The notes under the pieces were generated by a model. That model had not been told where the DNA came from and did not search any database. It saw nothing but the letters and a program-made list of their open reading frames with translations. A DNA stretch of 36,446 nucleotides from Cryomorphaceae bacterium (lineage in GTDB: Bacteria > Bacteroidota > Bacteroidia > Flavobacteriales > Schleiferiaceae), in contig NYSL01000028.1 of NCBI GenBank assembly GCA_002682945.1, positions 1 through 36,446 of the forward strand, read 5' to 3'. The translations under genes and the position numbers were made by a program. Of this stretch, positions 7,538-16,555 are shown one piece after another (the stretch's first letter is position 1; the number at the start of each line of letters is the position of its first letter).

Positions 7538-9826
7538 ATGCCCAAAAAAAATAGAACGATACGAAAGAAAGATATTCTTGAGTATCATGAGGGAAAGCGA
7601 CCAGGGAAAATTGAAGTAATACCTACAAAGCCTTCTAATTCTCAGAGAGACTTGAGTATTGCATATTCTCCTGGTGTAGCTGAGCCATGTGTTAAAATCT
7701 CAGAAAATAAAGCCAATGCATATCGTTATACTGCAAAAGGAAATCTTGTGGCAGTTATTTCAAATGGTACTGCGGTCCTTGGGCTAGGCGATATAGGTCC
7801 CTTAGCATCGAAACCGGTAATGGAGGGTAAGGGAGTTTTATTCAAAATATTTGCTGATATCGATGTTTTCGATTTAGAATTGGATACAACTAATACTGAA
7901 AAATTTATTGAGACAGTAAAAATATTATCGCCAACATTTGGGGGAATAAATTTAGAGGATATCTCAGCACCTGAATGCTTTGAAATTGAACATCGATTAC
8001 GCGAAGAATTAGATATTCCGATAATGCACGACGACCAGCACGGTACTGCGATTATCACTGGAGCTGCTCTACTAAATGCACTCGAGGTAGTAAAAAAAGA
8101 CATTAAGGAGATAAAGGTTGTTTTTAACGGAGCAGGAGCAAGTGCAATTTCATGTGCTTTCCTATATCTATCGTTAGGAGTTTTACCTGAGAATTTAATT
8201 ATGTGTGATTCAAAGGGTGTAATTCATTCAGGAAGAAAAGGGCTTACGAATCAAAAAATGAAATTTATTAGAAAAACTCCTTTAAGGAGTTTGGATGAGG
8301 CCTTGAAAAAAGCCGATGTTTTTGTGGGATTATCAAAAGGGAATATCCTCACTCAGGAAATGATTATGACCATGGGTAAAGACCCAATAGTTTTTGCCTT
8401 AGCAAATCCAGACCCTGAGATATCTTATAAGCTTGCAAAATCATCAAGAGATGATATAATAATGGCCACGGGAAGAAGTGATAATCCAAATCAGGTGAAT
8501 AATGTTTTAGGCTTCCCTTATATTTTTCGAGGCGCGCTTGATGTTCGGGCATCTGAAATAAATGAGAAAATGAAATTGGCTGCTGTTCATGCGATAGCTG
8601 AATTGGCGAAGGAGCCGGTTCCAGAAATTGTAAATTTGGCATATGGTAGTCGGAATTTAACTTTCGGCCCAGATTATATAATTCCTAAACCATTTGATCC
8701 TCGGTTAATATATACAGTTGCACCCGCTGTTGCAAAAGCTGCAATGGAATCAGGAGTTGCAAAAAAATCAATAGATAATTGGGTCTCCTATGAAAACGAT
8801 TTAAGAAACAGGTTAGGACTTGATGATAAATTTATTCGGTTGGTCATGGAAAAAGCGAAGACAGACCCGAAGCGAGTTGTTTTTAACGAGGCTGATAATT
8901 ATAAGGTTTTAAAAGCTGCCCAAATTGTTCTTGAAGAGGGTATCGCCATACCAATTCTTCTTGGAAATGAGAATAAAATAAAATCTCTTAATGACGAATA
9001 TTCCTTAGGGTTAGAAGAGGTTAAAATTATTGATACAAAATCTTCAGAACTACCTCGAATATCGGAATACATAGATTCATATTATAAATCTCGACAACGC
9101 AAAGGAGTGGGATACGATGAAGCTCGCAGGCTTCTATTAAACCGAGATTACTTTGGTCCCATGATGGTAAAAATGGGAGATGCTGATGCTTACTTAACAG
9201 GATCGATGGTTAAATATCCTCGTGCGGTCAAACCGGTAATGGAGATTCTTGGCCCTAAAGATGATAATCGAACTGTTGCTGGAGTTTATGTGATGCTTAC
9301 TAAAAAAGGACCAAGATTTTTTACAGACACAACAATGAATCAGAATCCAGACGCTGAAAAAATTGCACAAATTGCTTGTGAAACCGCTGAACTTGTCAGG
9401 AAAATGAATATCGAGCCTCGAATTGCTCTATTGAGTTATTCGAATTTTGGTTCGTCATCTGGTAGAACTTCAGTGAAAATGCGTGATGCCATGAATTTAA
9501 TAAGAATGTCTGATCCAAGTTTAATTGTTGATGGGGAAATGCAAGCGAATTTTGCTGTGGATAATAACCTTTTGAAGGAACAATTCCCTTTTAGTGACTT
9601 AGTTGGGAAGGATCCAAATGTTTTTGTCTTCCCTGGATTAAGCTCCGCTAATATTTCTTATAAGCTACTTCAATCCATGGGCAGTATGGAGGCTGTGGGG
9701 CCTCTGCTTGTGGGGTTAACATATCCGGCTCATATTCTTCAATTGGGTTGTAGTGTAAGGGAAATTGTAAATACGGCAGCAATGGCTGTCATTGATGCTC
9801 AATCTAGAGAGACTTCTGATTTATAA
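7538..9826 (+). CDS. maeB: NADP-dependent malic enzyme with phosphotransacetylase domain (MaeB type)
   Basis: This enzyme decarboxylates malate to pyruvate with reduction of NADP, supplying NADPH and linking the TCA cycle to pyruvate. The 762-residue protein has the malic enzyme domain first: the YSPGVAEPC segment (43-51), acidic metal ligands in EDISAPECFE (140-149) and MHDDQHGT (163-170), and the dinucleotide-binding GAGASA (198-203). A phosphotransacetylase-like domain follows from about 430 to the end. In MaeB proteins that domain is usually regulatory (acetyl-CoA sensing) rather than catalytic. The length matches E. coli MaeB. A small outer-membrane protein gene follows 9 bases later and may be cotranscribed. 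Cofactor choice is inferred from the family. Confidence 0.92.
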   Translation: MPKKNRTIRKKDILEYHEGKRPGKIEVIPTKPSNSQRDLSIAYSPGVAEPCVKISENKANAYRYTAKGNLVAVISNGTAVLGLGDIGPLASKPVMEGKGVLFKIFADIDVFDLELDTTNTEKFIETVKILSPTFGGINLEDISAPECFEIEHRLREELDIPIMHDDQHGTAIITGAALLNALEVVKKDIKEIKVVFNGAGASAISCAFLYLSLGVLPENLIMCDSKGVIHSGRKGLTNQKMKFIRKTPLRSLDEALKKADVFVGLSKGNILTQEMIMTMGKDPIVFALANPDPEISYKLAKSSRDDIIMATGRSDNPNQVNNVLGFPYIFRGALDVRASEINEKMKLAAVHAIAELAKEPVPEIVNLAYGSRNLTFGPDYIIPKPFDPRLIYTVAPAVAKAAMESGVAKKSIDNWVSYENDLRNRLGLDDKFIRLVMEKAKTDPKRVVFNEADNYKVLKAAQIVLEEGIAIPILLGNENKIKSLNDEYSLGLEEVKIIDTKSSELPRISEYIDSYYKSRQRKGVGYDEARRLLLNRDYFGPMMVKMGDADAYLTGSMVKYPRAVKPVMEILGPKDDNRTVAGVYVMLTKKGPRFFTDTTMNQNPDAEKIAQIACETAELVRKMNIEPRIALLSYSNFGSSSGRTSVKMRDAMNLIRMSDPSLIVDGEMQANFAVDNNLLKEQFPFSDLVGKDPNVFVFPGLSSANISYKLLQSMGSMEAVGPLLVGLTYPAHILQLGCSVREIVNTAAMAVIDAQSRETSDL

Positions 9827-9835
9827 TATTGCAAA

Positions 9836-10408
9836 ATGAAAAAAATATTTATCATAACCCTATTTTTTATATCCACAACATTAGTGGCTCAAAATAAATA
9901 TGAATTTTTACAAGGTTTTGGCTATGACTTTTCTTTCGGTATCCCCAGATTATCGGGTGGAGCAGTTTTTACTGGCAATGGTATTAATTATGTACCTCGG
10001 TTTGTAAGCCCAATTAATGAGGACCTATCCATTGGAATTAGTTTACCAGTTGGGTTGTCTTTAGTAAATTCACTTGGCTCATTTAATTCAAACCCTATAG
10101 GTTTTAATTATGCAATTTCTGCGGATATTAATTTCGGCTTAAACAGTACAAAAGCATCAAGAAATCGTTTTGGAGCTTTTTTTGGTTTAGGATTCGGCTC
10201 TTATGACTTGTATTCTTTTTATGATGATGGTACAGGAATAAAATCTTATCGAGATGCAAATTATGGAATTCACAGTCAAGTAGGAATCAGAATGCCATAT
10301 CGAGGTCAAGATATCTCTTTGGTAGCATCAAATTGGAGAGGAATGAATATCTCAAATGGAAGAACCCAAGTGTTTGCTTTAAAATTGATTTATGAATTTA
10401 TGAATTAA
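9836..10408 (+). CDS. hypothetical secreted protein, possible small outer-membrane beta-barrel
   Basis: I do not recognise the family. The 190-residue product begins with a clear signal peptide (MKK, a hydrophobic run to about residue 17, then LVAQ with cleavage likely after Ala18 or Gln19). The rest is rich in Gly and aromatic residues in short alternating stretches and ends in a beta-type strand (LKLIYEF), as in small outer-membrane barrels. There are no cysteines and no catalytic motif that I can see. It lies 9 bases after maeB on the same strand, and its 3' end overlaps the convergent yqeY by 11 bases. Confidence 0.7.
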   Translation: MKKIFIITLFFISTTLVAQNKYEFLQGFGYDFSFGIPRLSGGAVFTGNGINYVPRFVSPINEDLSIGISLPVGLSLVNSLGSFNSNPIGFNYAISADINFGLNSTKASRNRFGAFFGLGFGSYDLYSFYDDGTGIKSYRDANYGIHSQVGIRMPYRGQDISLVASNWRGMNISNGRTQVFALKLIYEFMN

Positions 10409-10859
10409 GAATTTCTCTTAATACCTTGGCAATCACTTTCCCCTCAGCTTTTCCGATTAGAGATTTACTTGCGTGTCCCATTACTCTGCCAAAATCTTGT
10501 GGTGTTTTAGCCTTTAATTGAAAAATGATATCTTTTAAGACAGGTATTAATTCATCTTCTGACATCAAAGGGGGTAAGTACTCGGAGATTATTAATAATT
10601 GTTCTCTTTCTACTTCGGCTAAGTCTTTTCTATTTTGACTTTCAAAGATTTCAATACTTTCTATTCTTTGTTTTTTTAATCTTTGTAATACGGAGATAAG
10701 CTCTGCCTCTTCTAATTTATTCCTTCTTTTTGGAGCGGACTCTGCAGTTTTCAATGCTGTTATTATGGATCTAATTGTTTCTAATCTATTTTTTTTACCA
10801 AAACGCATGGCGCTTTTAAGATCCTCTTTAAGTTTATCATTTAAATCGCTAATCGACAT
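10398..10859 (-). CDS. yqeY: GatB/YqeY domain protein
   Basis: This is a 153-residue protein of the GatB/YqeY family. These are free-standing relatives of the tRNA-binding tail domain of the GatB amidotransferase subunit; their own role is poorly known. The helical C-terminal part contains the typical DFGRVMGHASK...GKAEGKVIAKVL pattern. I chose ATG 10859 (MSISDLNDKLK), though ATG 10865 is equally possible; a much longer upstream extension would run inside ftsZ. It overlaps the ftsZ 3' end by 11 bases and closes the division operon. Confidence 0.88.
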   Translation of the reverse strand: MSISDLNDKLKEDLKSAMRFGKKNRLETIRSIITALKTAESAPKRRNKLEEAELISVLQRLKKQRIESIEIFESQNRKDLAEVEREQLLIISEYLPPLMSEDELIPVLKDIIFQLKAKTPQDFGRVMGHASKSLIGKAEGKVIAKVLREILNS

Positions 10860-13095
10860 TGTCATGTAAGAATGAATTATGTGACGTGAATTCAATATCG
10901 TCATCTTTTCCGCTAAGTCCAGTATTACTTTTATTGCCATCTTCTGAAAGATCTTCCCCTGTTCTGCTTATGTCAATGCCATTTCTTTCAAAACTTGGTT
11001 TTTCCCACTCATCTTCGTTCATGGCAACCATTTTAATATTTTTCCCAAATTGATGATTGAAATTTTGCAGATATGCTCTTCTTTGGTTTGCAAGTCTTTT
11101 CATACTCAAATCGATATTATCCTTATCTGGGTCGACAGAATTCAAATCTGAAATCTCTGAAACATTCTCATTTTTTATTAGAAATTCAAGAGTTTCGTCT
11201 GGTTCTATTTTATCTGACTCATGCTCAGAATTGTCAAATCTCAAAGAGGTTTTGTTAGAGCTGGATTTCGAGTCATCAATAACTTCTTCATTGATCTCTT
11301 TTGTTGATTCTCTCTTTTCATTTGAATCCAAAAGTTCATCTTCTAAAGCTCTTAAATCCTCTAGTGAAAATTGTTGAACATTCAGGTCGTCTGATAGATC
11401 CTCATTAAATGGAATGTAATCATTATCAGAATTTAACACAATATCATGTTCTGAATCATGTGTTGACTGAACCGCATTGGTTTCCGATTCAGCCGAAATG
11501 TTTTTATCGGCTCCTGATAGACTCTTTTTTTGATTTTCTGTTGGCGAGTTCGGCTCTTCCTGGGGAGATGTTTCAGGTATATGTTCGTTATCAGGAGCAT
11601 CTATGCTAAAGGCATCAAAGAGATTTATTGATGACTCTTCTGATTTTATTGGCTCTTCAAAGATGTTGTGCTCTGCTAAATTCTCATCATTAAGATCAGA
11701 TAAATTTGGATCAATACTATTGATTTCGGATAAAGATTTTTCGCTATCAAGGTATTCTTCCTTAAGCTTATCTTGATTTTCAGTTTTTGGATCACTTTCC
11801 TCAGTTTCAAAACGAATTTGTACGTGATCGTCTTCATCTTCTAAGTTGTAAATAACTTGTTCTTCATCATTTTTAGAGTTTTGGATTTCTTCATTATTAA
11901 TCGGTTCTTCAGTGTCTTTTAAATCAAGGAAATCATCCGAAGGCTCATTTTCAATTGCAGTATTTTTTGTTTGAAATAAATCAAATTGATTTGAATCGAC
12001 CTCAGAATCAATGCTCACGTGCTTTGAGCTATTATTAATGTTTTGTTCTATTTCATCATTAAGTCCGTGAATTACTCGTTTTTGTTCAGCTGGCTTTATG
12101 ATACCAATAGGATTTGAAGAATTGAACCCTGTTGCAACAATTGTTACTTGCAAAGCATCACCTAATTTTTCATCTTCACCGATACCCATTATTATATCGA
12201 CTTGTTTCCCAGCTTGGTTTTGGATGTAATCATTTATCTCTCCAATTTCATCAAATGTAATTTCATGTTTTCTGTTACCCGAGACAATTAATAGCAAAAC
12301 ATGAAGAGCTCCATGAATATGATTATCATTTAAAAGTGGTGAGTCAAGTGCTGCTTGAACAGATTTTATTGCTCGGTCAGGACCGCTTGCTTTTGAGGAA
12401 CCCATAATTGCCGTACCAGAATCTTTTAAAACTGTTTTTGCATCTCTAAGGTCAATATTCACATTGTAATGATGGGTAATTACTTCAGCAATGCCTTTTG
12501 CTGCCGTAGCTAGGACTTCATCAGCTTTGTTAAACCCTGTTTTGAAGCCTAAATTGCCATAAACTTCTCTGAGTTTATTATTATTGATTACGATAAGTGA
12601 ATCAACATGTTTTTTTAATTTTTCGACTCCATTTTCTGCTTGTCGAAGTCTTAGTCCTCCTTCAAAATGAAAGGGTACAGTTACAATTCCAATTGTGAGT
12701 ATATCTAATTCTTTTGCTGCTTTGGCAATAATTGGGGCGGCTCCTGTACCTGTTCCTCCCCCCATTCCTGCGGTTATAAATACCATTTTTGTGGTCGTGC
12801 CCAAAACTGATTGAATATTGCTGTAGCTTTCAAGGGCAGCTTTTTCTCCAATTTCTGGATCAGCACCAGCACCAAGTCCCTCTGTTAGGTTGACACCCAA
12901 CTGTACTTTGTTTTCAACGGAACTATATTCTAGAGCTTGTACATCGGTATTACAAACAATAAAGTCCACACCTCTGATGCCTTGCAGCTTCATATAGTTT
13001 ACAGCATTTGACCCTCCGCCACCAACGCCGATTACTTTAATAACCGATGATCGGTTCTTAGGCATGTCAAAATTTAATGTGTTATAATCTTCCAT
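10849..13095 (-). CDS. ftsZ: cell division protein FtsZ with very long acidic linker
   Basis: FtsZ is the tubulin-like GTPase that builds the division ring. The 748-residue protein has a normal core (about 1-325): nucleotide loop GGGGSN (25-30), tubulin signature GMGGGTGTG (110-118) and the catalytic T7 loop NIDLRD (213-218). After it comes a linker of about 350 residues, dominated by Asp, Glu, Ser and Asn and surely disordered. A conserved basic/helical segment (about 675-715) and the C-terminal peptide ending SFLHDNVD follow, as in flavobacterial FtsZ. E. coli FtsZ is 383 residues, so nearly all the extra length is linker. The start is ATG 13095; a TTG at 13110 would overlap the ftsA stop. 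ftsA lies 11 bases upstream. Confidence 0.97.
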   Translation of the reverse strand: MEDYNTLNFDMPKNRSSVIKVIGVGGGGSNAVNYMKLQGIRGVDFIVCNTDVQALEYSSVENKVQLGVNLTEGLGAGADPEIGEKAALESYSNIQSVLGTTTKMVFITAGMGGGTGTGAAPIIAKAAKELDILTIGIVTVPFHFEGGLRLRQAENGVEKLKKHVDSLIVINNNKLREVYGNLGFKTGFNKADEVLATAAKGIAEVITHHYNVNIDLRDAKTVLKDSGTAIMGSSKASGPDRAIKSVQAALDSPLLNDNHIHGALHVLLLIVSGNRKHEITFDEIGEINDYIQNQAGKQVDIIMGIGEDEKLGDALQVTIVATGFNSSNPIGIIKPAEQKRVIHGLNDEIEQNINNSSKHVSIDSEVDSNQFDLFQTKNTAIENEPSDDFLDLKDTEEPINNEEIQNSKNDEEQVIYNLEDEDDHVQIRFETEESDPKTENQDKLKEEYLDSEKSLSEINSIDPNLSDLNDENLAEHNIFEEPIKSEESSINLFDAFSIDAPDNEHIPETSPQEEPNSPTENQKKSLSGADKNISAESETNAVQSTHDSEHDIVLNSDNDYIPFNEDLSDDLNVQQFSLEDLRALEDELLDSNEKRESTKEINEEVIDDSKSSSNKTSLRFDNSEHESDKIEPDETLEFLIKNENVSEISDLNSVDPDKDNIDLSMKRLANQRRAYLQNFNHQFGKNIKMVAMNEDEWEKPSFERNGIDISRTGEDLSEDGNKSNTGLSGKDDDIEFTSHNSFLHDNVD

Positions 13096-13106
13096 TATAT
13101 TTTCAA

Positions 13107-14489
13107 TCAATCATCAATTAGTTCAATAAACTTGTCAACCCATCTTTTAAACCAGTCTGCTTGCTTTGGAGTTCTTGCAACAGGATCCATTTCAGATTCT
13201 ATTTTTTCTTTTTTGATTTCACTTGGAGTTAATTCTGGCGATTCATTTGACGTCTGGATAGGATCATCCAAACTTGTTTTTTCATCATTCTCATTCATTA
13301 AATCAACAAAATTGCCGTCTTTTCTACTCGATAGCCCTTGCATTAATAAGCCAACAGCTGTAGAATAGATGGGGGAGTTAAGCTCTTTATCTAATGCCTC
13401 TTTTGATCCTAGATGTTCATTCGGGTATCCAATTCTAGTATCCATGCCTGTTAGGTATTCAACCAATTGCTTGATGTGTTTTAGTTTACTTCCTCCACCT
13501 GTAATTACAACGCCAGCAATTAGTTTTTTCGAGGTTTGGTCATGTCCGTAATTCTTAATTTCAGTGAATACAGCATTAATTATTTCTGTGCATCGGGCAT
13601 GGATAATTCTGCTTAAGTTTTTCAGGCTAATTTCTTTTGGGTCTCTTCCCCTTAAACCAGGGATGGATACGATTTCTGTTTCTTTATTTTCACCGGGCCA
13701 GGCAGACCCAAATTTGATTTTTAATAATTCCGCTTGCTTTTCGATAATACTGCAACCCTCTTTTATATCATTAGTTATTATATTTCCGCCATGCGGTACA
13801 ACAGCAGTATGGCGAATAATTCCATCTTTGAATATTGCTACATCTGTTGTGCCTCCACCAATATCTATTAGTACAACTCCCGCTTCTTTTTCTTCTTGAT
13901 TTAGAACTGCATCAGCGCTTGCTAAAGGTTCTAAATTAACTGTGTGTAGCTCTAATTCTGAGCTTTTTACGCATCGAGCAATATTCCGAATACTTGTTAT
14001 TTGCCCGACAACAATATGAAATGTTGCCTCCAGTCTTCCTCCGAACATTCCTCTAGGCTCTTTGATCTCACCTTGTCCATCTACTTTATATTCTTGCGGA
14101 AGTACGTGTATGATCTCTTCTCCTGGCATCATGACTAGTTTATGCACATTATCTGTAAGTCTATCTAAATCGATATCATTAATGACAGACTCAGAATCTT
14201 CTCGTGTGACATAATCACTATGTTGCAAGCTTCTTATGTGCTGACCAGCAATTCCTACTGCGACAGAATTAATTTTATAATTTACTTGACTCTCAGCAAC
14301 CTGTATTGCTTTCTTAATGGAATCAATGGTTTGGGTAATGTTCACAACTACGCCTCTTTGCACACCGAGGCTTGGAGCTGAGCCGTAAGATATCACTTCA
14401 ATTTTCCCTAAATCATTTCGTTGTCCAATTATGGCCACAATTTTTGTGGTCCCAATATCTAATCCAACCGCTATTCTATTTTCTTCCAT
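13107..14489 (-). CDS. ftsA: cell division protein FtsA
   Basis: FtsA is the actin-like ATPase that tethers FtsZ filaments to the membrane and recruits late division proteins. The 460-residue protein shows the phosphate-1 loop DIGTTK (11-16), the second phosphate loop IDIGGGTTD near 208-216 and the adenosine motif VITGGGS further on. A roughly 60-residue polar linker leads to a C-terminal amphipathic helix (WFKRWVDKFIELI), the membrane-targeting sequence. It sits between ftsQ (3 bases upstream) and ftsZ (11 bases downstream). Confidence 0.97.
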   Translation of the reverse strand: MEENRIAVGLDIGTTKIVAIIGQRNDLGKIEVISYGSAPSLGVQRGVVVNITQTIDSIKKAIQVAESQVNYKINSVAVGIAGQHIRSLQHSDYVTREDSESVINDIDLDRLTDNVHKLVMMPGEEIIHVLPQEYKVDGQGEIKEPRGMFGGRLEATFHIVVGQITSIRNIARCVKSSELELHTVNLEPLASADAVLNQEEKEAGVVLIDIGGGTTDVAIFKDGIIRHTAVVPHGGNIITNDIKEGCSIIEKQAELLKIKFGSAWPGENKETEIVSIPGLRGRDPKEISLKNLSRIIHARCTEIINAVFTEIKNYGHDQTSKKLIAGVVITGGGSKLKHIKQLVEYLTGMDTRIGYPNEHLGSKEALDKELNSPIYSTAVGLLMQGLSSRKDGNFVDLMNENDEKTSLDDPIQTSNESPELTPSEIKKEKIESEMDPVARTPKQADWFKRWVDKFIELIDD

Positions 14490-14492
14490 AAC

Positions 14493-15230
14493 TTAATTAT
14501 TTACTTTATAAACAGCTTGTCCACTATATCTAAGGTCTAAATGAGATAATTTGTCAAGGTTGTTTGTTTCTAATAAATAGGCATATACTGCTTGAGCCTT
14601 GTGCGCTTTAATCTCAAAAAAATCATCTAATCCCCATGTTATTGAGTGCTCATGCCATGCAGGATAAACGATGTAGGTGCCATTATTTTCTCTGTGAACA
14701 GAAGATATACCATTTGGAAAAGAGGGATGTTTCGAGGCTTTTTCTATAAAATTTAAAACTTGAATTCTTTTTTCTGAGTCAAAGAATCCTGATATAACAG
14801 TTAGTTTATCTGAATCATGTTCTGATAGTGGGAATAAATTCCCCATCTCATCCACGTAAGCCATTTCTTTATTATCAATCATTCTTGCTTTCGCTTTTTT
14901 TTGAGTTACGTTTATTTTGAGCAATCCTTTCCATGTTGAAAATACCTCTGCTTGCAGGATTTGCGGATGATCACGTAATAATTCTTCCAACAATGTGATG
15001 TTGATTTCTTTATAGCTAATACTGTCATAATTAGAGCCAAAAGCTTCAAGAATCTTTACGACATCAGACTTTTTTAAAAACATTTGTTTTTCAGAATTTT
15101 CTATTTCAATTTGATGACCAACCAAAGCTCCATTATTTCGAATTATTGAACTTTCTTTTGTCGACCAAATCATTAAAAATGAGATAATTACCCATGTAAA
15201 AATTGTAATTATGATTTTACCTATTCTCAT
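14493..15230 (-). CDS. ftsQ: cell division protein FtsQ
   Basis: FtsQ is a bitopic membrane protein that scaffolds FtsL and related partners of the septal synthase. The 245-residue product has a short cytoplasmic N-terminus, one transmembrane helix (about 5-23) and an extracytoplasmic region starting with a POTRA-like stretch (strand, helix, then RDHPQILQAEVFSTWKG). Sequence identity in this family is low; the call rests on topology, size and position between murC and ftsA. Its start overlaps the murC stop by 4 bases. Confidence 0.88.
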   Translation of the reverse strand: MRIGKIIITIFTWVIISFLMIWSTKESSIIRNNGALVGHQIEIENSEKQMFLKKSDVVKILEAFGSNYDSISYKEINITLLEELLRDHPQILQAEVFSTWKGLLKINVTQKKAKARMIDNKEMAYVDEMGNLFPLSEHDSDKLTVISGFFDSEKRIQVLNFIEKASKHPSFPNGISSVHRENNGTYIVYPAWHEHSITWGLDDFFEIKAHKAQAVYAYLLETNNLDKLSHLDLRYSGQAVYKVNN

Positions 15231-16555
15231 TTTTTTGATTGATTTAAATTCTCAATTATGCTTGGGACTAATCGATCAATATCTCCCGCTCCTGCAGTTA
15301 TGTAAATATGATTTTTAACTTTGCATAACCATTTTGGTCCATCTTGAAATGGAACAAATTCTGATTTTGGAATGCAACTTGTTATTTTTTGAGAGTTCAC
15401 TCCTTCAATTGGATCTTCTCTCGCCCCAAATATTGGTAGAACTCCCAATGTATCAACCTGACTTAAAATTTCAATAAACTCACTAAAAAACTCATTTGTT
15501 CTGGAGAATAAATGAGGTTGAAAAAGCATAGCAATAGGTCTCTCAGGAAATATATCTTTAACGGAATTAATTAATTTATTTAACTCTGTTGGGTGATGTG
15601 CATAGTCATCAATGAATATATTTGATTCATTGTTTACATGTATTTCAAATCGTCTTTTCACACCTTTGAAAGATTCTATACCATTAATTATATCTTTTGG
15701 TGAAATCCCAAGCTGAAATGCAATTACTGCTGCTCCAATTGCATTTTCAATATTATGTTCCCCTAGAACTCCAGGTCGAATATTTTTGTACTTAATTCCA
15801 TCTAGAATCAGGTTAAAATATTGGGATCCATTTTTATTAATAATTTCTTCTGCTCCGAATTTTTTATTTGATAAACTATATGACTCTCCGTCGATACTCT
15901 TGATTTGATCATGAATTACGCATTTTTTGCTCTTTTGCGCAAAGTTTCTGAAGGCCATTTCCAATTCACTTTTTGTTTTATAATAATCTAAATGATCTGG
16001 ATCTGTCGATGTTATCAAAGAATAATCTGGTTTTAAATACAAAAAAGATCTATCAAACTCGTCAGCCTCAAGGATTGTTATGTTTTCTGTCCCAAATACA
16101 TAATTACTTTTAAAATTGTTACTAACGCCTCCAAAAAATCCATTTACTGATAATCCTGAATTTATTAATATCCATGCCGTTAGACATGATGTCGTTGTTT
16201 TCCCATGCGTCCCTGCTATTGCAATACTTTTCCCTTGGTTAGCAATACGACTTAAGAGCTCAGCGCGTTTGATTAGTTTAAATTTCTTTTTCTTAATTTC
16301 AAGAATTTCTGGATTATTAAGAGGTATTGCTGGTGTATAAACAAAAATTTTATCTGCAGCCGTATTGATTTGAATATTTTCAGATTGATATCGAATTTTA
16401 GCTCCTTCTTTCTCTAATGCTTTTGTGATAGAACTTTTAACTTTATCATATCCACTTACAGTTAAACCTTTATTCAGTGCCCATCTAGCAAGCGCAGACA
16501 TCCCAATTCCCCCAATTCCAATAAAATCTATTGAACTAAAATTTAATTTTTCCAT
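15227..16555 (-). CDS. murC: UDP-N-acetylmuramate--L-alanine ligase
   Basis: MurC adds L-Ala to UDP-MurNAc using ATP, the first step of stem-peptide assembly in the cytoplasm. The 442-residue protein has the N-terminal UDP-binding loop GIGGIGMS (13-20), the Mur ligase P-loop GTHGKTT (115-121), a central domain with DEFDRS and DPDHLD segments, and a C-terminal domain with the DDYAHHP motif. ATG 16555 is chosen over a TTG two codons upstream; it overlaps the murG 3' end by 13 bases. Confidence 0.96.
   Translation of the reverse strand: MEKLNFSSIDFIGIGGIGMSALARWALNKGLTVSGYDKVKSSITKALEKEGAKIRYQSENIQINTAADKIFVYTPAIPLNNPEILEIKKKKFKLIKRAELLSRIANQGKSIAIAGTHGKTTTSCLTAWILINSGLSVNGFFGGVSNNFKSNYVFGTENITILEADEFDRSFLYLKPDYSLITSTDPDHLDYYKTKSELEMAFRNFAQKSKKCVIHDQIKSIDGESYSLSNKKFGAEEIINKNGSQYFNLILDGIKYKNIRPGVLGEHNIENAIGAAVIAFQLGISPKDIINGIESFKGVKRRFEIHVNNESNIFIDDYAHHPTELNKLINSVKDIFPERPIAMLFQPHLFSRTNEFFSEFIEILSQVDTLGVLPIFGAREDPIEGVNSQKITSCIPKSEFVPFQDGPKWLCKVKNHIYITAGAGDIDRLVPSIIENLNQSKK

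Noticed and set aside
10404-10422. AT-rich 7-bp hairpin at the OMP/yqeY junction as a terminator.
   Set aside because: The stem has one G-C pair, lies inside coding sequence and has no T tract on either strand; kept only as a remark in a finding.
10860-10940. A yqeY version extended by 27 residues into ftsZ.
   Set aside because: The extension is read out of frame from the conserved FtsZ C-terminus and does not resemble YqeY proteins.
11057-11609. Several plus-strand open frames opposite the ftsZ linker.
   Set aside because: They are shadows of the biased Asp/Glu/Ser codons of the real minus-strand gene; no start signal, no recognisable domain, and they are shorter than the gene they oppose.
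10919-12070. Repetitive-looking acidic codons in the ftsZ linker as a possible tandem repeat.
   Set aside because: No regular repeat unit could be found; the region is compositionally biased rather than periodic.
13564-13899. A 111-codon plus-strand open frame opposite ftsA.
   Set aside because: It lies entirely within the conserved ftsA coding region and has no family features or upstream signals.
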